The notes: generated by a model not told the origin, from the letters alone. Numbered from the stretch's first letter, positions 1 through 5,955 are shown. The stretch: 10,527 bases of DNA from Actinomycetes bacterium (GCA_023461115.1 JAEWOA010000165.1:1-10527); one strand, 5' to 3'. Numbers and translations are program-made.

Positions 1-1965
1 GCTCTGGCGCGCGGCCGCGGTGCCCGCCGTGCCCGCCGAGCCCGATGCGCCCGGCGCCCCGAGCGACGAGTCGGCGGCGAGCGCAGCCTCCGCGGCGTGC
101 TCCAGCACGTCGGTGATCTCGGTCCCGACGAGCTCGTGCCGCTCCAGCAGCGCGTCACGCAGGGCCTCGACGAGATGCCGGTGCCGGGACAGCAGGCGCC
201 GGACCGACGAGCGCGCCTCGTCGAGCACGCTCTCGAGCTGCTCACGCGACGCCGGGTCCGCGAGCACCGCCGCGACCAGGTGCCGGTCGGTGGCCATGAA
301 GGACACGAGCGAGCCGGTCATCCCCGCGGCGCCGACCATCTGCGCTGCGGTCCGCGTCGCGGCGGCCAGGTCGGACGCGGGGCCGGTGGTCGTCTGGCCG
401 AAGAACAGCTCCTCGGCCACCCACCCGCCCATCGAGATCTGCACGAGCGCGTTGAGGTCGTACTGCGAGTGCGTCCACACCTCCTCGCAGTCGCCGTGCG
501 CCAGCAGGCCCAGGGCCTCGCCGCGACGGATGATCGTGAGGACCTCGAGCGTGCGGTTGGGCGCGACGAGCCACGCGACGGTGGCATGGCCGGCCTCGTG
601 CGTCGCGATCAGCGCCTGCTCGGCGGCGGTGTAGCGGACCGGCTGGCCGATCCCGACCATCTCGGTGATGCGCGCCTGCTCGACGTCCTGGAACGACATG
701 GTCACCGAGCCGCGGCGCAGCGCGTTGACGAGCGCCTCGTCGAGCAGGTGCTCGATCATCACGGGCGTCCAGCCGTTGGTCGCGGCGGCGATGCGGTCGC
801 GCAGCGCCGAGTCGTCGAGCGAGACCTCGTGCGAGCGCCGGGCCAGGAAGTGGTCGACGAGCGCGCGGCGGCCGTGCGCGTCGGGCGTGGCGAACGTGAG
901 GCGCCGGTCGAAGCGGCCGGGGCGCAGCAGCGCGGGATCGAGCGAGTCGGCGCGGTTGGTCGCCGCGATCAGGAGGATCGGCGCGCGCCCGGGCTTGCGT
1001 TGCTTGAGCTGGCGGTGCCCCGGCAGGAACAGGTTGACCTGCGCGACGAGCTTGTTGAAGAGCTTGTCGCTGCCCGTCGGCTCGTCGAACGACTGCATCT
1101 GGACCAGGAGCTCGTTGACGACGCCGCCGGCGCCCTCGCTGATCACGGCGTTCGTCACGAAGCCGCCCACGCCGGGGAGCGCACGCGACGACGACACGCA
1201 GGCCCGCGCGGCCGCGGCGTCGAACGCGCGCCCGTCCACCGCGCCGTCCCACGGCGCCGACGACGCGTTGGCCATGCCACCGCGGCGCATCGCGATCGCG
1301 TCGATCTCCTCGATAAACCCGATGGCGCCGCCCTCGCGGCGCGCGGTCTTGCGCAGCGCGCGGAAGTACGCGCGGATCTTCTTGGCCGTGGCGCCGTAGT
1401 ACATCGACTGGAACGACGTCGCGGAGACGAACAGGAACGGCACCCCCGCCTCGGCAGCCATCGCCTTGGCCGTCATGGTCTTGCCCGTGCCGGGCAGCCC
1501 CTCGAACAGCAGACCACGCCGCGCGGTGCCGCCCATCTGGTCCGCGAACTGCCGGTGCGTCTGGAACAGGTCGATCGAGCGGCGCACGTCCTCCTTGACG
1601 GGGTCGATGCCGACGACGTCATCGAGCCGCACGTCCACCTGCTCGGGACGGTAGACGAGGTGCGGCGACTTACCGGAGGCGAACTGCGTGCCCACCACGA
1701 GGAGCGCCATGAGGATGAAGAACGCGATGATCGTCGCGAGGAACGGGTCGACCGGGGGGAGTGCCGGCAGCAGCCGCCGGCCTGTGAGCACCGAGACGAT
1801 CACCCACGCCTCGGCCGCGATGAGGACGGTCGCGAGCCGGTAGACGCGGCGCCGCCGCATCCGCTCGCGCTCGAGCGCGATGTCGTGGGCGCCCTTGCGG
1901 ATGGGCGAGCTGAGCTCGTCGGCGTCCTGGTCGGGACGGCGGCCGGCTCCGTTGCGATCTGCCAC
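1..1965 (-). CDS. Membrane-bound FtsH-like AAA+ zinc metalloprotease (C-terminus beyond window)
   Basis: 655 codons are visible, from a GTG at 1965 to the window edge with no stop. The protein has a charged N-terminus, two predicted membrane helices (about residues 44-60 and 75-95) joined by a loop of only about 14 residues, an AAA+ module and an M41-type peptidase. Visible motifs are Walker A GLPGTGKT (156-163, K162), a Walker B-like FIEEID (E219, E220), ATNR followed by RPGRFDR (R348, R351, R354), the zinc motif HEAGH (456-460) and a likely third zinc ligand D532 in the ASDLAAAT segment. The family unfolds membrane and soluble substrates with ATP and degrades them at the cytoplasmic face. 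Oddities are the tiny extracytoplasmic loop, E where Walker B normally has D, a pore loop reading MYYG (188-191), and about 70 extra residues between Walker B and ATNR. This is probably a paralogue rather than the housekeeping FtsH, so I give no symbol. The visible tail is rich in Gly, Ala and Ser. The start is fixed by a good ribosome binding site. Confidence 0.9.
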   Translation of the reverse strand, partial: MADRNGAGRRPDQDADELSSPIRKGAHDIALERERMRRRRVYRLATVLIAAEAWVIVSVLTGRRLLPALPPVDPFLATIIAFFILMALLVVGTQFASGKSPHLVYRPEQVDVRLDDVVGIDPVKEDVRRSIDLFQTHRQFADQMGGTARRGLLFEGLPGTGKTMTAKAMAAEAGVPFLFVSATSFQSMYYGATAKKIRAYFRALRKTARREGGAIGFIEEIDAIAMRRGGMANASSAPWDGAVDGRAFDAAAARACVSSSRALPGVGGFVTNAVISEGAGGVVNELLVQMQSFDEPTGSDKLFNKLVAQVNLFLPGHRQLKQRKPGRAPILLIAATNRADSLDPALLRPGRFDRRLTFATPDAHGRRALVDHFLARRSHEVSLDDSALRDRIAAATNGWTPVMIEHLLDEALVNALRRGSVTMSFQDVEQARITEMVGIGQPVRYTAAEQALIATHEAGHATVAWLVAPNRTLEVLTIIRRGEALGLLAHGDCEEVWTHSQYDLNALVQISMGGWVAEELFFGQTTTGPASDLAAATRTAAQMVGAAGMTGSLVSFMATDRHLVAAVLADPASREQLESVLDEARSSVRRLLSRHRHLVEALRDALLERHELVGTEITDVLEHAAEAALAADSSLGAPGASGSAGTAGTAAARQS

Positions 1966-1971
1966 GCTGTT

Positions 1972-1979
1972 CTCCCCTC
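1972..1979 (-). promoter_or_regulatory. Ribosome binding site of the FtsH-like gene
   Basis: Read on the minus strand, GAGGGGAG lies six bases before the GTG at 1965. It is the best Shine-Dalgarno match near this gene's 5' end and decides the GTG start. In-frame ATG codons further inside (residue 36, for example) would remove the charged N-terminus and have no comparable site. Confidence 0.7.
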
Positions 1980-2071
1980 ACCGGCGCGCGCGAAAGCGTC
2001 ACGTGGGGCAATCGTGTGGGGGTTCCGACGAATCGGCAATATCAGACATATCGGTACACCCGAATGGCCTA

Positions 2072-2106
2072 CCGTGGGCCGGCCCACGGGGGCCGAAGGA
2101 GGCCCC
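2072..2106. terminator. Two adjacent GC hairpins downstream of the phosphatase gene
   Basis: Two structures sit between the phosphatase stop (2127-2129) and the FtsH-like gene. The first is a perfect 18-bp palindrome, CCGTGGGCCGGCCCACGG, at 2072-2089. It touches a second hairpin, GGGGCC (2089-2094) with GGCCCC (2101-2106) and a six-base loop. On the minus strand they would fold just after the phosphatase stop, as expected of a GC-type terminator. There is no U tract, and the palindrome could instead be a protein-binding site. The rest of the 161-base gap holds a comparatively AT-rich stretch (about 2022-2062) that may carry the FtsH-like gene's promoter; I cannot assign its -10 and -35 boxes. 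Confidence 0.35.
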
Positions 2107-2126
2107 TGCGCGGCCTCAGCGGGCTG

Positions 2127-2918
2127 CTACACCCGCATCGCCTGCCGCAGCGCGGCCCGCTCGTCCGGCGCGAGCCCGAGCCCGTCGGTGAGGTACCCCT
2201 CGAAGTCCCCGTAGGACGCGTGCATCGCCGTGAGCGCGGCCTGCAGGAACTCGGCGCGCACCTCGAACGCGGGCGCGAGGAGCTCGGGGTCGATCCCCGC
2301 GTCCGCGAGCTTGCCGAGCACGGGCGCGAACATCGCGCGCACCGCGGGGTTCACGCTCAGGTACTCCTCGAGCGCGCCACCCTCGTCGACACCCGCCGCG
2401 AGCAGCAGGATCGTCGCCGCCCAGCCGGTGCGGTCCTTGCCTGCGGTGCAGTGGAACAGCAGCGGCGTGCAGTCGGGGTCGCCGATCAGCCGCGCGAACT
2501 GCGCGTACGCGCGCCGCGCGGACGGCGTCGTGACGATCGCGCCGTACGTGTGCGTCATCGCCGCTCCGATGTCCGCGCCGCCGAGCGCCTGGGCGAGCCG
2601 GGCGGGGTCGGCGATCATCGCGGGGATCTCGGCCGCGTTGCGGCCCGGCAGGTCCGCGAGCACGTCGAGCGTGACGAACTCGGCGCCCGCAGGCACGACG
2701 TCCGGGTTGGCCTCCCGCTCGGCGTGCGTGCGCAGGTCGACCACCGTGCGGATCCCGAGGCGCGCCAGGTCCGGGTCGTCGGCCGTCGCGGGGTTCGACA
2801 GCTCGGCCGAGCGGTACGCGACACCGCGCGCGACGACGCGCCCGTCGCTCGTCGGCCGCCCTCCGATGTCCCTCAGGTTCCCGACGACGCTGCTGGGCAC
2901 TGCATGCGAGTCCGTCAT
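2127..2918 (-). CDS. PtpB-like tyrosine/phosphoinositide phosphatase
   Basis: A 263-residue protein of the Tyr_phosphatase3 type, related to mycobacterial PtpB. It opens with NLRDIGG (14-20), typical of these enzymes, and contains a VVDLRT segment. The signature P-loop reads HCTAGKDRTG, with catalytic Cys157 and phosphate-binding Arg163; Lys and Asp within the loop are characteristic of PtpB-type enzymes. The family removes phosphate from phosphotyrosine and sometimes from phosphoserine/threonine or phosphoinositides. No signal peptide or membrane segment is visible, so it is probably cytoplasmic, or secreted without a classical signal. The ATG at 2918 was chosen because it places NLRDIGG near the N-terminus. 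A TTG at 2996 in the same frame would add a non-conserved extension into the promoter of the divergent gene. No Shine-Dalgarno site precedes the ATG. A CAGTCT hexamer (2926-2931) seven bases upstream resembles a weak leaderless -10 box. The physiological substrate is not evident. Confidence 0.92.
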   Translation of the reverse strand: MTDSHAVPSSVVGNLRDIGGRPTSDGRVVARGVAYRSAELSNPATADDPDLARLGIRTVVDLRTHAEREANPDVVPAGAEFVTLDVLADLPGRNAAEIPAMIADPARLAQALGGADIGAAMTHTYGAIVTTPSARRAYAQFARLIGDPDCTPLLFHCTAGKDRTGWAATILLLAAGVDEGGALEEYLSVNPAVRAMFAPVLGKLADAGIDPELLAPAFEVRAEFLQAALTAMHASYGDFEGYLTDGLGLAPDERAALRQAMRV

Positions 2919-2967
2919 GGGTTCGAGACTGCCACCAGCGCGTTCATCGTGCGAGGGGACCTTGGGG

Positions 2968-2997
2968 CCGACAGCGGCGGGGCGAGATGCGCACAAT
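2968..2997 (+). promoter_or_regulatory. Candidate promoter of the L,D-transpeptidase gene
   Basis: CCGACA (2968-2973) and CACAAT (2992-2997), separated by 18 bases, resemble -35 and -10 boxes (TTGACA, TATAAT). They would start transcription near 3004, leaving a leader of about 40 bases that contains the ribosome binding site. The pair lies in the 128-base divergent gap shared with the phosphatase gene. The call rests only on motif similarity. Confidence 0.35.
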
Positions 2998-3034
2998 GGG
3001 ACAGTTGCCCAGTTCCGGCCCGAGCCGTGATCCC

Positions 3035-3040
3035 AGGAGG
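3035..3040 (+). promoter_or_regulatory. Ribosome binding site of the L,D-transpeptidase gene
   Basis: A consensus AGGAGG sits six bases before the GTG at 3047. It selects that GTG over ATG codons further upstream in the same frame (2996, for example), which would put non-hydrophobic residues ahead of the signal peptide. Confidence 0.85.
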
Positions 3041-3046
3041 TTGCCC

Positions 3047-3958
3047 GTGAGGCGTGCTCGTCCGCACGGCGCCGGCGTCGACGGGCTCATTGCCGCCGGG
3101 CTCGTCGCGCTCGTCGCGTCCGTCGTAGCGGTCGTGTCCGGGTGCGCCGCCCCCGCGGGCACGGCGCCGTCCGCCGCGGTCGTCGTCGAGTCAGCGCCCG
3201 TGGTCGCGGCCAAGTCCGCGGTCCCACCGCCCGAGCTGGGCCCCGACCTGTCCGGCCTGCCGACCGTCTACCACGTCAACGTGATCCCCGGGCTACCCGG
3301 CATGGACGGGCTCACACCGTTGCGGAACGACGATCCGGCGTCAGGCGTGTGGCGGCTCGCCCGCGTCATCCGCGACACCGCCGCCTACGACGCACCGGAC
3401 GGGAGCCCGCTCGGGACGTTGCGCACCCACACGTTCCAGGCCCTCACGACGCTGCCTGTGGTCGACGCGACCGACGACGGCTGGCTCCGCGTCATGGTGC
3501 CGGCGCGCGCGGCGCTGCCGTCGCAGGACCCGTCGCTCGTCAACAACCGCACCGCCTGGATCCGCGAGCGCGACACCGAGGCCACCGGCACCGACTGGCG
3601 CCTGACGGTCGACACCGCGGCGCAAACCCTCACGATCGACGACGGCACCGGCCCGCGGGTGATGCCCGTGATCGCCACCGGCTCGCCGTCGCGCCCCACA
3701 CCCAAAGGCTTGCAGTACGTCGTCGGGACGTTCTGGGAGCAGCCCGGCACCTACACGCCGCTGACGATCCTGCTGTCCAGCCAGTCCGAGGCGATCGACG
3801 ACTACGACCGCAAGACCGGCACGTCCGCCACCGCGATCCACACCACGCCGCTCAAGTCCCGCGGCGAGGTCTCCAACGGGTGCATCCGGGTCTCACCCGA
3901 GGTGCTCGCCTTGCTCTGGAAGAAGGTCCCAGCCGGCGCGCTCGTGGAGATCCGCTGA
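3047..3958 (+). CDS. Lipoprotein L,D-transpeptidase (YkuD domain)
   Basis: A 303-residue exported protein. Positively charged residues 2-7 and a hydrophobic stretch (about 14-30) lead to a lipobox-like VVSGC with Cys33, so it is probably a lipoprotein on the outer face of the membrane. After an Ala/Pro linker comes a region resembling a bacterial SH3-like domain (about 100-180), then a YkuD catalytic domain (about 184-303). The active-site signature is present: His265, then SNGCIR with catalytic Cys279 and Arg281. The family forms 3-3 cross-links between peptidoglycan stem peptides, or attaches proteins to peptidoglycan, by a beta-lactam-tolerant route other than that of penicillin-binding proteins. 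The start is fixed by AGGAGG six bases upstream. The gene diverges from the phosphatase, and its TGA is four bases from the end of a minus-strand gene fragment. The lipobox glycine and cysteine are good, but the -3 position is Val rather than Leu. Confidence 0.93.
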   Translation: MRRARPHGAGVDGLIAAGLVALVASVVAVVSGCAAPAGTAPSAAVVVESAPVVAAKSAVPPPELGPDLSGLPTVYHVNVIPGLPGMDGLTPLRNDDPASGVWRLARVIRDTAAYDAPDGSPLGTLRTHTFQALTTLPVVDATDDGWLRVMVPARAALPSQDPSLVNNRTAWIRERDTEATGTDWRLTVDTAAQTLTIDDGTGPRVMPVIATGSPSRPTPKGLQYVVGTFWEQPGTYTPLTILLSSQSEAIDDYDRKTGTSATAIHTTPLKSRGEVSNGCIRVSPEVLALLWKKVPAGALVEIR

Positions 3959-3962
3959 CCGG

Positions 3963-4082
3963 TCAATCGTCGCCGTCGGGGGACTTGGGCGGCGCAGGCT
4001 CGCCCGCGCAGGTCCACAGCAGCATCGAGGTCAGCGACGCCGACGCGCAGTAGCCCGGCGGCACCGGCTCTCTCGAAGGCAC
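3963..4082 (-). pseudogene. Probable 3' remnant of a gene (or a very small protein), 39 codons
   Basis: On the minus strand a 39-codon reading frame ends with TGA at 3963-3965, four bases from the L,D-transpeptidase stop; the two stops form the palindrome TGACCGGTCA. From about codon 5 on nearly every codon ends in G or C, matching real genes nearby. The peptide has a short hydrophobic centre (SLTSMLLWTCAG) and a Pro/Lys/Asp tail ending PDGDD. An in-frame TAG lies directly before the first GTG (4082) and upstream codon use is poor, so this looks like the C-terminal end of a lost gene. A GTG at 4067 behind a weak GAGAG could start an intact 33-residue peptide instead. I recognise no family. 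Confidence 0.35.
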
Positions 4083-4234
4083 CTACGCGCGAGCGCGGGT
4101 CTGTGGCGCTTCAGGCAACCGAGCGGTCTCTCGGCACTGAGGGAACCGACTGCATCTCAGCTTGCCTGTAGGCGCGGCGCCGTCGCGCTAGTGTTCCTTC
4201 GTGCGCCTGGCTGGTCCAAGGTAGTTGGTCCGGC

Positions 4235-4240
4235 TAGTCT
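4235..4240 (+). promoter_or_regulatory. -10 box of a leaderless vapBC promoter
   Basis: TAGTCT fits the actinobacterial -10 consensus TANNNT and ends seven bases before the antitoxin ATG (4248), so transcription would start at or next to the A of the ATG. The ATG has no Shine-Dalgarno site, as expected of a leaderless message. A direct repeat TGGTCC (4212-4217 and 4226-4231) lies in the -35/spacer region and is a candidate operator for autoregulation by the toxin-antitoxin complex. Confidence 0.5.
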
Positions 4241-4247
4241 GCGCATC

Positions 4248-4472
4248 ATGACGAAGGTCGTGAACGTGCAAGACGCCAAGGCGCATCTGTCGGCGTTGCT
4301 CGCGGCCGCGGAGCGCGGCGAGGTCGTGCAGATCGCCCGCGCCGGCGCCCCCGCCGTCGAGCTCGTCCCACTCGCCTCCGCGCCGCGCGAGTTCGGTTTC
4401 ATGACGCTCCCGCCGGTCCCCGCCGCATTCTTCGCCGAGATGTCCGACGACGAGCTGGCGGACTGGGAGTGA
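4248..4472 (+). CDS. vapB: Phd/YefM-type antitoxin of a VapBC pair
   Basis: A 74-residue protein. Its N-terminal half (VNVQDAKAHLSALLAAAERG, then VVQIARAG and an AVELVPL strand) is the Phd/YefM DNA-binding fold. The acidic, aromatic C-terminal part (AAFFAEMSDDELADWE) is typical of the segment that docks into and blocks the toxin. Such antitoxins neutralise the partner RNase and repress their own operon. The ATG at 4248 was chosen because it lies seven bases after TAGTCT and begins directly at the conserved strand; an in-frame GTG at 4191 would add a non-conserved stretch. The stop overlaps the toxin start by four bases (GTGA), which implies translational coupling. The symbol reflects the pairing with a PIN-domain toxin. 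Confidence 0.9.
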   Translation: MTKVVNVQDAKAHLSALLAAAERGEVVQIARAGAPAVELVPLASAPREFGFMTLPPVPAAFFAEMSDDELADWE

Positions 4473-4867
4473 GGGCGTACCTGCTCGACACCCACGTGGT
4501 CATGTGGCTCGTCGCGTCGCCGACGGAGCTCGATCAGACCGCCCGCGACCTGCTCGCCGACCCGTCCGCGTCGCTCGTCGTCTCCGCCGCGTCGGCCATG
4601 GAGGTCGCCACGAAAGTCCGCCTGGGCAAGCTTCCCGCTGAGTACGCCGCACTCGTGCACGCGTGGCCGCAGCGCGTGCGCGACCTGCGCGCGACGGAGC
4701 TTCCCATCACCGCCGAGCACGCGATCCTTGCGGGCTCGCTGGGCTGGGACCACCGCGACCCGTTCGACCGTCTCCTGGCCGCGCAAGCCATCCTGGAGAA
4801 CCTCACGCTCGTCACGAGCGACGGCGCCCTGACGCAGTTCGGCCAGATCGCGACGCTCCCGGCCTGA
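4469..4867 (+). CDS. vapC: VapC-family PIN-domain toxin (endoribonuclease)
   Basis: A 132-residue PIN-domain protein of the COG3744 type. Conserved acidic residues are visible: D7 in LLDTHVVMW, E45 in SAMEVATKVRLGKL, D97 and D100 in HRDPFDRLLAAQA, and D118 in TSDGAL. In this family they bind Mg or Mn ions and cut RNA, often tRNA or rRNA, which stops growth when the antitoxin is lost. The GTG start overlaps the antitoxin stop by four bases. All expected catalytic residues are present, so the toxin looks intact. The module lies between a probable gene remnant and the 3' end of a tRNA gene, a common place for acquired toxin-antitoxin pairs. The RNA target cannot be read from the sequence. Confidence 0.92.
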   Translation: MRAYLLDTHVVMWLVASPTELDQTARDLLADPSASLVVSAASAMEVATKVRLGKLPAEYAALVHAWPQRVRDLRATELPITAEHAILAGSLGWDHRDPFDRLLAAQAILENLTLVTSDGALTQFGQIATLPA

Positions 4868-4895
4868 CGTCGCACCGGGCCCAGGAAAATGACAA

Positions 4896-4928
4896 ACGCC
4901 CGAACCCACAAAACGTGGGTTCGGGCGT
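4896..4928 (-). terminator. Intrinsic terminator of tRNA-Ser
   Basis: A perfect 14-bp inverted repeat, ACGCCCGAACCCAC (4896-4909) and GTGGGTTCGGGCGT (4915-4928), encloses a five-base loop. On the minus strand it is followed by TTTGTCATTTT, a T-rich run that is rare in this GC-rich window, so it should terminate tRNA-Ser transcription. It may also stop vapBC transcripts arriving on the plus strand from 4867, although that side has no T run. Confidence 0.85.
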
Positions 4929-4951
4929 CCGGGATGTCCTGAGACATCACA

Positions 4952-5041
4952 TGGCGGTAGCGGTGGGATTTGAACCCACGGTGGACTTTCACCCACACAC
5001 GCTTTCGAGGCGTGCTCCTTAGGCCGCTCGGACACGCTACC
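4952..5041 (-). tRNA. tRNA-Ser (anticodon CGA)
   Basis: Read on the minus strand, a 90-base class II tRNA folds completely. The acceptor arms are GGTAGCG (5041-5035) and CGCTACC (4962-4956), followed by discriminator G and an encoded CCA (4954-4952). The D stem is TCC/GGA. The anticodon arm is CACGC-CTCGAAA-GCGTG with anticodon CGA. The long variable arm pairs GTGG with CCAC. The T arm is GTGGG-TTCAAAT-CCCAC. It reads UCG serine codons, which are common in this genome. The template-encoded CCA and long variable arm fit a bacterial serine tRNA. Confidence 0.97.
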
Positions 5042-5050
5042 TCGCCGAGA

Positions 5051-5056
5051 AGGGTA
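5051..5056 (-). promoter_or_regulatory. Candidate -10 box of tRNA-Ser
   Basis: On the minus strand TACCCT fits TANNNT and lies nine bases before the mature tRNA 5' end at 5041, leaving a leader of only a few bases. A weak TTCGGT stands 18 bases further upstream in the -35 position. The promoter shares a 58-base gap with the divergent sirtuin gene. Confidence 0.45.
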
Positions 5057-5087
5057 CCCGGTCGGAGGCGATGCACCGAATCGCGCC

Positions 5088-5093
5088 TACCGT
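5088..5093 (+). promoter_or_regulatory. -10 box of a leaderless sirtuin transcript
   Basis: TACCGT fits TANNNT and ends six bases before the ATG at 5100, which places the transcription start at the start codon. The GGAGGG in between touches the ATG and is too close to serve as a normal ribosome binding site. The same 11-mer, GCCTACCGTGG, precedes the SDR gene (7406-7416). Confidence 0.5.
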
Positions 5094-5099
5094 GGAGGG

Positions 5100-5954
5100 A
5101 TGAGCACCGAGGCACGCCAAGTCACGCCCGGCTCGCTCGCGGACGTCGTCGCGACGCTCAGCGGCCACCGGCTCGCGGTCCTCACGGGCGCGGGTGTCTC
5201 CACCGACTCGGGCATCCCCGACTACCGCGGCCCGGACTCGCCGGCGCGGACTCCCATGACGTTCCAGCAGTTCGTCGGGGACCAGGCATTCCGCCGGCAC
5301 TACTGGGCCCGCAACCACGTCGGCTGGCGGCACGTGCACCGCACGATGCCCAACGACGGCCACCGCGCGCTCGCGGAGCTCGAGCACCGGGGTGTCGTCA
5401 GCGGGGTCATCACGCAGAACGTGGACCTGCTGCACGAGGCCGCCGGCTCGCGGCACGTCATCGACCTGCACGGCCGCTACGACCGCGTGGTGTGCCTGGA
5501 CTGCGCGCGGGTCGTCAGCCGCGCCGAGCTCGCGGACCGACTGGACGCGCTCAACCCGGGCTTCGCGACGAGCGTCGGGGACGTCGAGGTCGCTCCTGAC
5601 GCGGACGCCGCGATCGAGGCGACGAGCGGGTTCGTCGTCGCGGACTGCTCCGCGTGCGGCGGGGTGCTCAAGCCCGACATCGTCTACTTCGGCGAGTTGG
5701 TGCCGCGCGAGCGGGTGGAGCGGGCGATGGCGCTCGTCGACGCCGCCGACGCGCTGCTGGTGGCTGGCTCGTCGCTCACCGTGCAGAGCGGGCTGCGGTT
5801 CGTCCGACGAGCCGCGGCGGCGGGCAAGCCGATCGTCGTCGTCAACCGCGGCGCCACGCGCGGCGACCGACACGCGGCCGTCACCCTCAATGCCGGCACG
5901 AGCGAGACGCTCCGCGACCTGGCGGAACTCCTCCCGACCCCGGCGCACGCGTAA
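5100..5954 (+). CDS. NAD-dependent protein deacylase (sirtuin, Sir2 family)
   Basis: A 284-residue sirtuin. All family landmarks are present: GAGVSTDSGIPDYRG (30-44) for NAD binding, TQNVD (105-109), catalytic His124 in DLHG, two zinc-binding CxxC pairs (C132/C135 and C183/C186), KPDIVYFGE (191-199) and GSS (223-225). The enzyme removes acyl groups from lysine using NAD, giving nicotinamide and O-acyl-ADP-ribose. The HYWARNHVGW segment and the PNDGHRAL region recall class II (SIRT4-like) bacterial sirtuins, so acyl groups other than acetyl are possible; that is inference. About 36 residues separate the start of LNPGF from the second zinc pair, a variable acidic stretch within the zinc module. 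The protein is cytoplasmic, with no signal peptide. The gene appears monocistronic, starting leaderless and ending directly before the 19-bp repeat array. Confidence 0.95.
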   Translation: MSTEARQVTPGSLADVVATLSGHRLAVLTGAGVSTDSGIPDYRGPDSPARTPMTFQQFVGDQAFRRHYWARNHVGWRHVHRTMPNDGHRALAELEHRGVVSGVITQNVDLLHEAAGSRHVIDLHGRYDRVVCLDCARVVSRAELADRLDALNPGFATSVGDVEVAPDADAAIEATSGFVVADCSACGGVLKPDIVYFGELVPRERVERAMALVDAADALLVAGSSLTVQSGLRFVRRAAAAGKPIVVVNRGATRGDRHAAVTLNAGTSETLRDLAELLPTPAHA

Positions 5955-5955
5955 T

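Noticed and set aside
97..2214. 705-codon plus-strand open frame opposite the FtsH-like gene
   Set aside because: The translation is Arg/His/Val/Gly-rich with no motif. It is the antisense shadow of a gene with clear Walker A and HEAGH motifs.
2919..2996. N-terminal extension of the phosphatase to a TTG at 2996
   Set aside because: The added residues match no family feature and would run into the promoter of the divergent gene; the ATG at 2918 suits the NLRDIGG position.
4112..4168. Inverted repeat CAGGCAA ... TTGCCTG (4112-4118 and 4162-4168) with a small hairpin CCGAG/CTCGG (4119-4134) inside
   Set aside because: Seven and five pairs are within chance for this length, and no U tract or adjacent start supports a terminator or operator.
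4157..5035. Minus-strand frame beginning MSERPKEHASKACVG
   Set aside because: Its N-terminus is a translated tRNA-Ser, a familiar annotation artefact. The rest is antisense to vapBC.
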